Shown here piece after piece: positions 1 through 6,147 of a stretch of DNA of 6,752 nucleotides. The DNA comes from Actinomycetota bacterium (GTDB lineage Bacteria > Actinomycetota > Humimicrobiia > Humimicrobiales > Humimicrobiaceae). The notes below the pieces were generated by a model, which was not told where the DNA came from, ran no database searches, and worked only from the letters and a program-made list of their open reading frames with translations. The DNA is taken from contig JAFGDA010000058.1 of assembly GCA_016932375.1 (NCBI GenBank), positions 1-6,752 on the forward strand. The letters run 5' to 3'. A program made the translations under genes and the position numbers. Position 1 is the stretch's first letter. Each line of letters starts with the position of its first letter.

Positions 1-5
1 ACCCT

Positions 6-69
6 GTTGCCTCATTTAAAAAAGTATTCGAAAGACCATTCGTTGCCTCATTAATAAAAGTATCTGAAA
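6..69. repeat. Two direct copies of a 28-bp unit, 36-bp period
   Basis: Positions 6-33 and 42-69 are the same 28-bp unit starting GTTGCCTCATT, with about 23 of 28 positions identical and a 36-bp period. The period is a multiple of three. On the + strand the frame from position 3 is open through both copies and ends at a TAA at 78-80, giving a 12-residue repeat (VASFKKVFERPF / VASLIKVSEITY). This could be the C-terminal tail of a gene entering from the left. The complementary strand is also open across both copies, ending with SDTFINEAT-like repeats, but it has no ATG/GTG/TTG start. Coding status is therefore undecided. The short spacing argues against a CRISPR array. Confidence 0.5.
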
Positions 70-130
70 TAACATATTAATGGGTAGTGATATACAGGTA
101 GTAGTAGAGATGTGCTATCCCTTGATATAC

Positions 131-158
131 TTGCATTATCGAAAATCCGTATTATAAT
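131..158 (+). promoter_or_regulatory. Probable sigma-A-type promoter for the transketolase operon
   Basis: A perfect -10 box TATAAT lies at 153-158, preceded after 16 bp by TTGCAT at 131-136. The latter keeps only the TTG of a -35 box. A better -35 match, TTGATA at 122-127, is too far away (25 bp). The surrounding DNA is AT-rich. Transcription from here would leave a leader of about 105 nt before the ATG at 273. Confidence 0.42.
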
Positions 159-182
159 TAATAATGAAATTTATAGCTTAAT

Positions 183-196
183 TGCAATAAATTGCA
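183..196. promoter_or_regulatory. Perfect palindrome TGCAAT-AA-ATTGCA, candidate operator
   Basis: A 14-bp inverted repeat with six-base arms and a 2-bp centre lies about 25 bp downstream of the predicted -10 box, where a bound repressor could block transcription. The same 12 arm bases recur at 3838-3851 upstream of surE. A related half-site (TTGCATTAT) overlaps the -35 region at 131, and a second palindrome, AGTCATGACT, follows at 203-212. The SorC-family regulator encoded in this window is a candidate binder, but this is inference only. Confidence 0.45.
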
Positions 197-272
197 TTAT
201 TGAGTCATGACTTTATCTTTTTTTAAGTAAAATTTTTTTTAAATAAAGGTAAATTTAACCGGGGATAAAAAA

Positions 273-1142
273 ATGTCAGAACTAACGAAAGATGAGGTAA
301 TTGAACTTACCGAAAAATCCTATCAGGCAAGGATGGATATCCTGAGGATGATGCGAAGCGGCGAAGGGCATATAGGCGGGGCTTTTTCTGCACTTGATAT
401 AATAACGGTTTTATATAACCGTATACTGAGGCATGATCCCCGTAACCACAGGTGGCCGGACAGGGACCGGTTCATCCTTTCAGCCGGGCATAAATGCCTG
501 GCACTGTATGCCACTCTGGCACAACAGGGATATTTCGACAGGGAAGTGCTCTGGACCTACAACACCTTTAATAACAAAGTACAGATGCACCCCGATGAGA
601 AAATGCTTCCGGGAGTAGAATTTCCGACAGGATCACTCGGACATGGTTTCCCTGTAGCCAACGGGATAGCGCTGGCAGGAAAACTTGACAGGAAAGATTA
701 TCGCGTATTTACAGTACTTGGAGATGGGGAATGTGCCGAGGGAAGCATATGGGAGGCAGCGATGGCTGCTGCTCACCACAGGCTGGATAACCTTACAGCC
801 ATTGTTGACAGAAACGGGCTGCAGGTAAACGGCAGGACTGCTGAAATAATGAGCAGCTCTCCCCTGGAGGAAAAATTTAGCGCTTTTGGATGGAATGTAA
901 AGGTCATAGACGGCCATAATTTTAAACAGGTATATCAGAGCCTTTCTTCGGTCCCATTCGAACCGGGAAGGCCTTCCTGTATTATAGCCGATACGGTAAA
1001 ATGCAGGGGCCTTACCTTTGCTGAAAATAAATTTGAATTTCACCACTGGCATTGTGAATCCACAAAGATAGATGAAGCCATAAATATCGTAAGGAAAGAG
1101 AAAGAAAAGGAGTTGTCCAGAATTGGAAAGCAAGGAAAATAA
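273..1142 (+). CDS. Transketolase, N-terminal (thiamine diphosphate-binding) subunit
   Basis: At 289 residues this matches the usual length of the separate N-terminal half of a split transketolase, a cytosolic enzyme that moves two-carbon units between sugar phosphates. Visible motifs are the early GHIGG (32-36, His33), SAGH (70-73), the TGSLGHG loop (119-125), and the thiamine-diphosphate/metal motif starting GDGE at 150-153 and ending at Asn181 in DRNG. These are the family's conserved cofactor and substrate positions. The ATG follows a G-rich but weak ribosome site (GGGGAT, 261-266). The gene overlaps the C-terminal subunit gene by 20 nt, so the two are probably co-translated. No internal defect is seen. 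Deoxyxylulose-phosphate synthase is related, but the split arrangement and GHIGG favour transketolase. Confidence 0.94.
   Translation: MSELTKDEVIELTEKSYQARMDILRMMRSGEGHIGGAFSALDIITVLYNRILRHDPRNHRWPDRDRFILSAGHKCLALYATLAQQGYFDREVLWTYNTFNNKVQMHPDEKMLPGVEFPTGSLGHGFPVANGIALAGKLDRKDYRVFTVLGDGECAEGSIWEAAMAAAHHRLDNLTAIVDRNGLQVNGRTAEIMSSSPLEEKFSAFGWNVKVIDGHNFKQVYQSLSSVPFEPGRPSCIIADTVKCRGLTFAENKFEFHHWHCESTKIDEAINIVRKEKEKELSRIGKQGK
1107..1112 (+). promoter_or_regulatory. Ribosome-binding site AAGGAG that sets the TTG start of the second subunit
   Basis: AAGGAG inside the end of the N-subunit gene sits 10 nt before TTG at 1123. No ATG or GTG in that frame precedes the conserved part of the protein, so this site supports the TTG start and the 20-nt overlap. 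Confidence 0.7.
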
Positions 1143-2107
1143 ATTACAAAACCCGGAAGAAGCAAATCCGGTTAATGACATTTTTGAGGATCCCAGGAAG
1201 ATCATTGCACAAACACTGGTCGATCTTGGGAAGTCGAATCCCAATGTGGTTTTCATATCATGCGATTCATCTCTTGGTGCTTCCGGGGAACATTTCAGGA
1301 AGAATTTCCCTGAAAGGCATTTTGAGATGGGGATTGCCGAACAGAGTTCCATGAGTACCGCAGCCGGCTTTGCCTTATCTGGAAAAATACCATATATAAC
1401 CGCATATGTTCCTTTTATAACATTCAGGTGCTTTGAGCAAATAAGGGATGATGTCTGCAAAACCAATCTCAATGTGAATATAATGGGAAATAACTGCGGG
1501 TTATCAGTAAGCTCTCTCGGACCCACCCATGTAATACTCGAAGATGTTTCAGCGATAAGGGCTTTTCCCAACATCACCATCATCTCACCTGCAGATGGGC
1601 CTGAATACCCGCCAGGCAGTAATTGCTGCTGCGGAGATCAGTGGTCCTGTTTATCTAAGGGTACACAGGATGAAGGCAAAAAGGATACACCCGGAAGACT
1701 ACCGGATTAAGGTAGGGCGTGGCGAAATTTTAAAGAAGGGAAACGATGTTACTGTTATTGCATGCTCGACAATGGTTTCAAATTCACTGGAAGCTTCAAA
1801 TATATTGAAAGGAAGACATATAGATACCGAGGTAATAAACATGCATACCCTTAAGCCTGTAGATAGTGAACTTATTCTTGAATCCAGTGCCAGGACAGGA
1901 AGGGTTGTAACTGTTGAGGAGCATACTGTTGTAGGTGGCCTTGGTAGTTCGGTAGCAGATGTACTTGTAAAAGGGAACCCTGTTAAAATGGATATGATAG
2001 GCATTGAAGATAAATTTGCCCTTGTCGGGCAGTATCCAGAACTAATTGATTATTACGGATTGACCCCGGAAAAAATAGCAGACAGTATAGAACAGTTTCT
2101 CAGATAA
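1123..2107 (+). pseudogene. Transketolase, C-terminal subunit, interrupted by a one-base insertion
   Basis: This is the partner subunit carrying the pyrimidine-binding and C-terminal domains. The first frame (TTG at 1123) shows HFEMGIAEQ with the catalytic Glu at residue 73, then GPTH (133-136) and SPAD (155-158). It then leaves the family pattern at about 1606 and stops at 1710 after 195 residues. The rest of the protein continues in the next frame to 2107 (TRQAV, GPVYLR, VVTVEEHTVVGGLG). Dropping T1606 gives ADGPETRQAV and one 327-residue protein, close to the normal family length. The ATG at 1595 in the second frame has no ribosome site and would start inside a domain, so it is not a separate gene. 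No recognisable slippery site is present. This is either a disabling mutation or a sequence error. Without the full subunit the upstream half would have no active partner here. Confidence 0.88.
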
Positions 2108-2111
2108 AAGG

Positions 2112-2171
2112 AAGGTATTACCTTTATTAAAGGGAAGGCCTGAAGCAGGAAAGTATTACCGGAAGACACAG
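2112..2171 (+). pseudogene. Decayed duplicate of the SorC-regulator HTH segment
   Basis: Positions 2121-2157 match 2835-2871, inside the SorC-family regulator gene, at 35 of 37 bases. Weaker similarity continues to about 2171. Read in the regulator's frame, the copy gives Y-L-Y-stop-REGLKQESI against NLYYREGLKQESI, so a Tyr codon has become TAA. After ESI the protein similarity fades and there is no continuing open frame. It is therefore a fragment, not a gene. It lies directly after the transketolase C-subunit stop, so the isomerase gene is flanked by this direct repeat. Confidence 0.6.
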
Positions 2172-2284
2172 ATCATTATTGGTTTTAGATGTAGAATGGT
2201 TAAACTATTGAAATCATTGAGTTAATTTTTAAGGTAATATTTGAAGTTTTTTAAAGATTAAAAACGCAAAAAAAAGGGGAATAT

Positions 2285-2722
2285 ATGAAAGTAGCCATAG
2301 GTTGTGATGAGCTTGGTATCGATCTGAAGGATGCCCTTATAGAGGTTTTAGAGGAAAAGAATATCGAATACAGGGATTTTGGAGTTAACAGCCCTGAACC
2401 AATTGATTACCCTGATAAGGCAGCGGAAGTCACTGGGGAAGTTCAGAACGGGAATTTTGATCGTGGGATACTCATATGCGGGACCGGGATAGGCATGGCA
2501 ATATCCGCCAATAAGTTTAAGGGTATAAGGGCTGCCTGCTGCTATGACATATATTCCACCCAGAGATCAATTCTGTCCAATGACTGTCAAATAATTACCA
2601 TGGGTTCCCTGGTTATCGGTAGGAATGCCGCCCAGGAACTTTTAAAAGTCTGGCTTGATATAGAGCATACCGGCGGAACAGTAAAAAAGGTCAAAAAAAT
2701 GGAAGCCCTGGAAGAGCGGTAG
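2285..2722 (+). CDS. RpiB/LacA/LacB-family sugar-phosphate isomerase, divergent active site
   Basis: This 145-residue protein has the normal length and fold signature of ribose-5-phosphate isomerase B, a cytosolic aldose-ketose isomerase. Family features include the start MKVAIGCD, DYP at 41-43, CGTGIGMAISANK from the catalytic Cys65, IRAA around Arg82, ND at 99-100 and GSLVIG at 107-112. Compared with Escherichia coli RpiB from memory, the His after CD is Glu9, and the His before ND, which opens the sugar ring, is Ser98. Retained Cys65 and Thr67 suggest an active isomerase, but the substrate may not be ribose 5-phosphate. Galactose-6-phosphate and tetrose-phosphate isomerases belong to the same superfamily. 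The ribosome site is AGGGGA at 2275-2280, close to the ATG. Its position beside transketolase and a sugar-sensing regulator supports a sugar-phosphate role. Confidence 0.86.
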   Translation: MKVAIGCDELGIDLKDALIEVLEEKNIEYRDFGVNSPEPIDYPDKAAEVTGEVQNGNFDRGILICGTGIGMAISANKFKGIRAACCYDIYSTQRSILSNDCQIITMGSLVIGRNAAQELLKVWLDIEHTGGTVKKVKKMEALEER

Positions 2723-2727
2723 CATAT

Positions 2728-2748
2728 ACTGGAATATGTATTTCCGGT
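2728..2748 (+). other. Small stem-loop after the isomerase gene
   Basis: ACTGGAA (2728-2734) pairs with TTCCGGT (2742-2748), with one G-T pair and a 7-nt loop. It is followed by TTATATAC rather than a clean T run, so it is a poor intrinsic terminator. It could attenuate or protect the transcript between the isomerase and regulator genes. Confidence 0.25.
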
Positions 2749-2796
2749 TTATATACACTGACCAAAAGCAAAAAACAGGAGTAATATACAAATAAG

Positions 2797-3744
2797 ATGC
2801 CATATGATACAAAATTGATGGTAAAGGTGGCAAACCTTTATTACAGGGAAGGCCTGAAACAGGAAAGTATTTCAAGGAGACTGAAGATATCAAAATACCA
2901 GGTCAACCGTATCATCAAGAAGGCAGTTGCAAACGGCATGATTCAAATCAATATCATTGATCCCACAGTCATTGTATCAGCTCTCGAGGAAAAGCTTGAA
3001 AAAACGCATGGGCTCAAGAGGGCTATTGTCGTGCAAAATTCTGGCCTTTCGGAGTTTGAATTAAAAGCAAAGCTCGGACAGGCAGCCGCAGAATATCTTA
3101 CTGATATAATCAAGGACGGCGATATAATAGGTGTGTCCTGGGGGACGACAATAAATGAGGTAGTTAATCACCTACCGCCCAGGATAAATAAAAAAGTTGA
3201 AGTAGTACAGATAACCGGAGGCAGTCATAAACTGTCAGTAAACCTTAACTGTCATGATATAACAAGGAGGTTTGCATCATGCTTCAACGTAAATCCGCAC
3301 CTTCTCTATGCACCGGCATTAGTGGATTCCAAAAAAATGCATGACCTGATGCTCAAAGAGACATCCATAAAGAAGACTTTCGATTATTTCAGCAGGCTTT
3401 CTATAGCCATTGTCGGGATCGGAGCCATGTACCCGAAAATGATTTCCACACTTGTAAAGACAGGACACATATTGGACCAGGACCTCGAAAACCTGAAAAA
3501 TAGGGGTGCTGTAGGTGACGTGTATTCGCATTTCTTTGATATAAACGGAAAGATTTGTGATAGCGATATTTCTAGCAGGCTGATTGCCATGCCGGTAAAG
3601 GAGCTTCTTAATGTACCATACTCCATCGGGGTTGGGGGGGGAGAGCTGAAGGCTGAAGCCATACTGGGAGCCATGAGGGGCAATTATGTCAACATACTGG
3701 TAACGGATAGTGCCGCAGCTGAAAAGATCCTCAAGCTTTCCTGA
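2797..3744 (+). CDS. SorC/DeoR(Bacillus)-family sugar-responsive transcriptional regulator
   Basis: At 315 residues this fits the SorC family, which couples an N-terminal DNA-binding helix-turn-helix to a C-terminal sugar-phosphate-binding domain. The HTH spans about residues 20-42 (QESISRRLKISKYQVNRII). The effector domain shows GVSWGTT (112-118), IVGIGAM (205-211), GAVGD (237-241) and the GVGGGELKAEAILGA stretch at 278-292, which is typical of the family. The ATG at 2797 is preceded by AGGAG at 2777-2781, a slightly long 15-nt gap; Met8 is an alternative start without a better site. Bacillus DeoR and CggR are family relatives. Position after transketolase and isomerase suggests it controls that cluster in response to a phosphorylated sugar. 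Part of its HTH DNA is duplicated at 2121-2157. Confidence 0.92.
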   Translation: MPYDTKLMVKVANLYYREGLKQESISRRLKISKYQVNRIIKKAVANGMIQINIIDPTVIVSALEEKLEKTHGLKRAIVVQNSGLSEFELKAKLGQAAAEYLTDIIKDGDIIGVSWGTTINEVVNHLPPRINKKVEVVQITGGSHKLSVNLNCHDITRRFASCFNVNPHLLYAPALVDSKKMHDLMLKETSIKKTFDYFSRLSIAIVGIGAMYPKMISTLVKTGHILDQDLENLKNRGAVGDVYSHFFDINGKICDSDISSRLIAMPVKELLNVPYSIGVGGGELKAEAILGAMRGNYVNILVTDSAAAEKILKLS

Positions 3745-3837
3745 CAGGTATTTTTTACCAGTAAATCCATACTGATAATTCATTAGAAGCAAATTAATGG
3801 CAGCTAACAGGTTTTAAGGGATTATTTTGTAAAAATA

Positions 3838-3851
3838 TGCAATATATTGCA
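3838..3851. promoter_or_regulatory. Perfect palindrome TGCAAT-AT-ATTGCA, second copy of the candidate operator
   Basis: It has the same 12 arm bases as the palindrome at 183-196, differing only in the 2-bp centre. It lies in the 241-bp gap between the regulator and surE, just upstream of a possible surE promoter. Recurrence of an exact palindrome in two intergenic regions of one locus points to a shared regulator. Confidence 0.45.
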
Positions 3852-3864
3852 CTTAAACATTTTA

Positions 3865-3895
3865 TTGTGATTTGTTAATATGATCTTACTATAAT
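3865..3895 (+). promoter_or_regulatory. Possible surE promoter
   Basis: TATAAT at 3890-3895 is a perfect -10 box. TTGTGA at 3865-3870 is a moderate -35 box at a somewhat long 19-bp spacing. The rest of 3745-3985 is AT-rich with no gene seen. A leader of about 80-90 nt to the surE ATG would result. Confidence 0.35.
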
Positions 3896-3985
3896 CCTGC
3901 ATCTATTTTAATATTTTATTTAATCATTTATTATAAGATTCATTATTGGTTTATTTATTGGATTCCCGTAAAGTAGTGATTATAT

Positions 3986-4771
3986 ATGGATAAAAAATTC
4001 ATTCTCCTTACAAATGACGATGGTATCAATGCCCAGGGCCTTTACCACCTCTACAGGTCTTTAAAAGATACCGGGAAATATGATGTATGCATTGTTGCAC
4101 CTGATAAGGAGAGCAGTGCAGTCGGGCACGCAATAACCGTATTCAGGCCCATATCGGTAACCAGGGAATACAGGGACGGTGAATTTTTTGGGTATGCACT
4201 GGACGGAACCCCGGCAGATTGTGTAAAGCTGGCTGTAAGGGCAATTCTGGAAAAACCTCCCGATCTTTTAATATCCGGCATAAACCAGGGCCCCAATATG
4301 GGGGAGAATATAATTTATTCCGGGACAGTTTCAGCTGCAACTGAGGGCACGATGTGCGGCATATCTTCAATGGCAGTTTCTATAGACAACATGATAGACC
4401 CGGATTTTGGCTATGCTTCAAAATTCATGGCCGGAATTGCCGCCAGGGTGCTTGAAAATGGAGGTTTCCCCACAGGAACACTTCTTAATATAAATATACC
4501 GGACATGCCGGAAGGCGGGATAAAAGGGGCCAGGATAACTATCCAGGGTGACGTGAAATTCAGGGAGTTTTTTATCAAGAGAAGGGATCCGAGAGGAAGG
4601 GACTATTACTGGATGGACGGTGAACTTATAGAGCAGGCAGCAGATGAGGAGTTTGATTATATTGCCGTGAAGAATGGATTTGTCTCAATTACGCCGATAC
4701 ATTATGATATGACCGATTATAAAGCCATTGATTATTTAAAAAAGTGGGATCTAAAAAATTTAATGAAGTGA
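3986..4771 (+). CDS. surE: 5'/3'-nucleotidase SurE
   Basis: SurE is a metal-dependent phosphatase acting on nucleoside 5'- and 3'-monophosphates, and in some species on short polyphosphate. The 261-residue protein has the full family pattern: LLTNDDGINAQGL with metal ligands Asp11 and Asp12, VAPDKESSAVGHAIT with the Ser43/Ser44 loop, LDGTPADCVKLA (72-83), and PDLLISGINQGPNMGE with ligand Asn100, followed by YSGTVSAATEG (111-121) and NINIP near the middle of the C-terminal half. Length is normal and there is no signal peptide, so it is cytosolic. The ribosome site is weak (AAGTAGTGAT, 3971-3980). It is separated from the regulator by 241 bp and probably has its own promoter. The next gene, yhaM, also acts on nucleic-acid ends. 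Confidence 0.97.
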   Translation: MDKKFILLTNDDGINAQGLYHLYRSLKDTGKYDVCIVAPDKESSAVGHAITVFRPISVTREYRDGEFFGYALDGTPADCVKLAVRAILEKPPDLLISGINQGPNMGENIIYSGTVSAATEGTMCGISSMAVSIDNMIDPDFGYASKFMAGIAARVLENGGFPTGTLLNINIPDMPEGGIKGARITIQGDVKFREFFIKRRDPRGRDYYWMDGELIEQAADEEFDYIAVKNGFVSITPIHYDMTDYKAIDYLKKWDLKNLMK

Positions 4772-4779
4772 AGGTCCTG

Positions 4780-4888
4780 TGCAATCTATTTTTTATGTGG
4801 TTCTTATAAACTTTTAAACTAATTTTTGAATGCAAATTGCAGGAATAACCCCGGGCAGTTGTTGGAAGGCAACACCAAAATATGCAAT
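4780..4888. promoter_or_regulatory. Cluster of TGCAAT-type sites upstream of yhaM
   Basis: The surE-yhaM gap contains TGCAAT at 4780-4785, an 11-bp palindrome TGCAA-A-TTGCA at 4831-4841, and TGCAATATTTG at 4883-4893, which resembles the first half of the surE-upstream palindrome. A short hairpin (TGTTG-GAAGG-CAACA, 4860-4874) lies between them. The sites are imperfect compared with 183-196 and 3838-3851, so a regulatory role is tentative. No gene is seen in this gap. Confidence 0.3.
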
Positions 4889-4918
4889 ATTTGACGAATG
4901 GTTTGTGATAAAATTTAT

Positions 4919-4943
4919 TATAATGGATATTTATTAGATATCC
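4919..4943 (+). promoter_or_regulatory. Possible yhaM -10 box followed by an inverted repeat
   Basis: TATAAT at 4919-4924 is a perfect -10 box. TTGACG at 4891-4896 is a good -35 sequence but lies 22 bp away, so the promoter is uncertain. Directly after the -10 box, GGATAT (4925-4930) and ATATCC (4938-4943) form a perfect inverted repeat with a 7-nt loop. It would cover the transcription start and could be an operator or a 5' stem in the message. The ribosome site AGGAAGG lies at 4959-4965. Confidence 0.35.
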
Positions 4944-4968
4944 TAAAATATAATTTTCAGGAAGGCTT

Positions 4969-6042
4969 ATGATTATAAAGAAAGACCAGTTCATTTCACA
5001 GCTGGAAGTAGGCATACCGGTGGATTCCGTATTTATTGTTTCCCGGAAGCTTATAAAGAAGAAAAAGAATGGTGAAGATTTTTGCAGTGTAACTCTCCAG
5101 GACAAGGATGGAACAATTGAAGGCGTGCTATGGACAGAAGCTTACTGCAGGAGCAGTGAGTTCGCAGAAGGGGATCTTGTCAGGATAAAAGGCGAGGTTA
5201 AGGAGTACAGGGGAAGCAGGCAGCTTGTTGTGGAGGACCTTAAGGCGGTTCACGATGAAGAGGGCATCGATTTTTCGGATTACGTGATGACCACAGGCAA
5301 GGATATTGAGGAAATGTTTTCACAGATAACTGCTTTTATTGACAGTATAAAGAACATCCATTTGAAAAAGCTTTTTGCGCTGTTCACGGAAGACCCGCAG
5401 TTTGTAGATAACTTCAAGAATGCAACTGCGGCAATCCAGTACCACCATGCATACAGGGGAGGCCTTCTTGAGCATACCCTCGCTGTGACCAGGGTATGTG
5501 ATGCGCTGGCCGCTATTTATGAAAACCTGAATCGGGACCTGCTTATAAGTGGAGCGATGCTACATGATATAGGGAAGATAAGGGAATATGACAGCAGGAT
5601 AAATATGAAGGTAACTGATGAGGGTAAGCTTCTGGGGCATATTACTATTGGTTATGGATGGGTCCTTGAAAAGATAGAGCAGATAGAAGGTTTTCCCGAA
5701 GACCTCAAAAACAGGCTTTTGCATATTATTCTTAGCCATCATGGTCACCGTGAATTCGGCTCACCCAAAAGGCCCAAGATACTGGAAGCTTTTGTGGTTT
5801 ATCATGTAGACCATATGGATGCCGATATAGGGGGTTTCAGCAGGATCCTTGAATCGAATACCGGTGATAATGACTGGTCGGAATATATGAGGAATTTTGA
5901 AAGGTCGGTATATATAAAACGTCTTGAGACCGGGGAAGAGGATTCAGAAGATTACGGCGGGCCGTTTTTTTACCCGGATAAAAAGCCCCAAAAAAAATCA
6001 AAAGAATCTCCTCCCGGCCCGGAACAGGAAGGATTATTTTAA
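4969..6042 (+). CDS. yhaM: YhaM-family 3'-5' exoribonuclease (OB-fold plus HD domain)
   Basis: YhaM trims RNA, and single-stranded DNA in vitro, from the 3' end; the Staphylococcus homologue (CBF1) was found as a DNA replication-enhancer binder. The 357-residue protein has an N-terminal OB-fold nucleic-acid-binding domain (about 15-95, with VTLQDKDGTIEGVLW and VRIKGEVKEYRG) and an HD phosphohydrolase domain (about 155-300). Likely metal ligands are His169 (LLEHT), His199-Asp200 (MLHDIGK), His224 (LLGH), His257/His258 (LSHHG) and Asp281 (HVDHMDA). It is longer than Bacillus subtilis YhaM (about 314 residues) because of a charged, Pro/Lys-rich C-terminal tail from about 320 that ends in QEGLF. 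The ATG has AGGAAGG just upstream. It is a cytosolic protein, probably transcribed separately from surE. Confidence 0.94.
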   Translation: MIIKKDQFISQLEVGIPVDSVFIVSRKLIKKKKNGEDFCSVTLQDKDGTIEGVLWTEAYCRSSEFAEGDLVRIKGEVKEYRGSRQLVVEDLKAVHDEEGIDFSDYVMTTGKDIEEMFSQITAFIDSIKNIHLKKLFALFTEDPQFVDNFKNATAAIQYHHAYRGGLLEHTLAVTRVCDALAAIYENLNRDLLISGAMLHDIGKIREYDSRINMKVTDEGKLLGHITIGYGWVLEKIEQIEGFPEDLKNRLLHIILSHHGHREFGSPKRPKILEAFVVYHVDHMDADIGGFSRILESNTGDNDWSEYMRNFERSVYIKRLETGEEDSEDYGGPFFYPDKKPQKKSKESPPGPEQEGLF

Positions 6043-6111
6043 ACTCCTGAATTTATGGACGGAAACGTTTTGCCACAACAGGTTCTTTTAAGTCTTTATT
6101 ATTTTATTCAG

Positions 6112-6145
6112 TATTGGTATAGTGTTTAATAGGAATAATCCAATA
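6112..6145. promoter_or_regulatory. Inverted repeat around the nucleotidyltransferase ribosome site
   Basis: TATTGG (6112-6117) and CCAATA (6140-6145) are perfect inverted repeats with 22 nt between them. The likely ribosome site AGGAAT (6131-6136) falls inside, and the ATG follows at 6148. This could be an operator for self-repression or a weak message hairpin. The short 6043-6147 gap shows no convincing terminator. Confidence 0.25.
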
Positions 6146-6147
6146 AT

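Noticed and set aside
6..69. CRISPR-like array at the left edge
   Set aside because: There are only two diverged copies with about 8 bp between them, too short for spacers.
633..1583. Long open frame on the minus strand (316 codons)
   Set aside because: It lies opposite the two transketolase genes, shows no recognisable domain and is low in complexity; the + strand protein is clearly conserved.
1595..2107. Separate gene starting at ATG 1595
   Set aside because: It has no ribosome site, begins in the middle of a conserved domain, and joins perfectly to the upstream frame when one base is removed.
2107..2125. Inverted repeat AAGGTA-T-TACCTT after transketolase as a terminator
   Set aside because: The centre is too tight for a good loop and no T-run follows; much of it belongs to the duplicated regulator fragment.
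3744..3765. GGTA-T-run-TACC after the regulator as an intrinsic terminator
   Set aside because: The stem is only four base pairs and the T-run is in the loop rather than after the stem.
3319..3792. Minus-strand open frame across the 3' end of the regulator gene
   Set aside because: It is a shadow of the SorC gene with no recognisable protein features.
4689..5105. Minus-strand open frame spanning the surE-yhaM gap
   Set aside because: It is composed of poly-Phe/Ser and aromatic runs typical of antisense AT-rich DNA, overlaps two real genes, and shows no ribosome site or domain.
6060..6073. Catabolite-response (cre-like) element around AAACGTTT
   Set aside because: It has only the central CG and scattered matches; the outer TG and CA positions do not fit.
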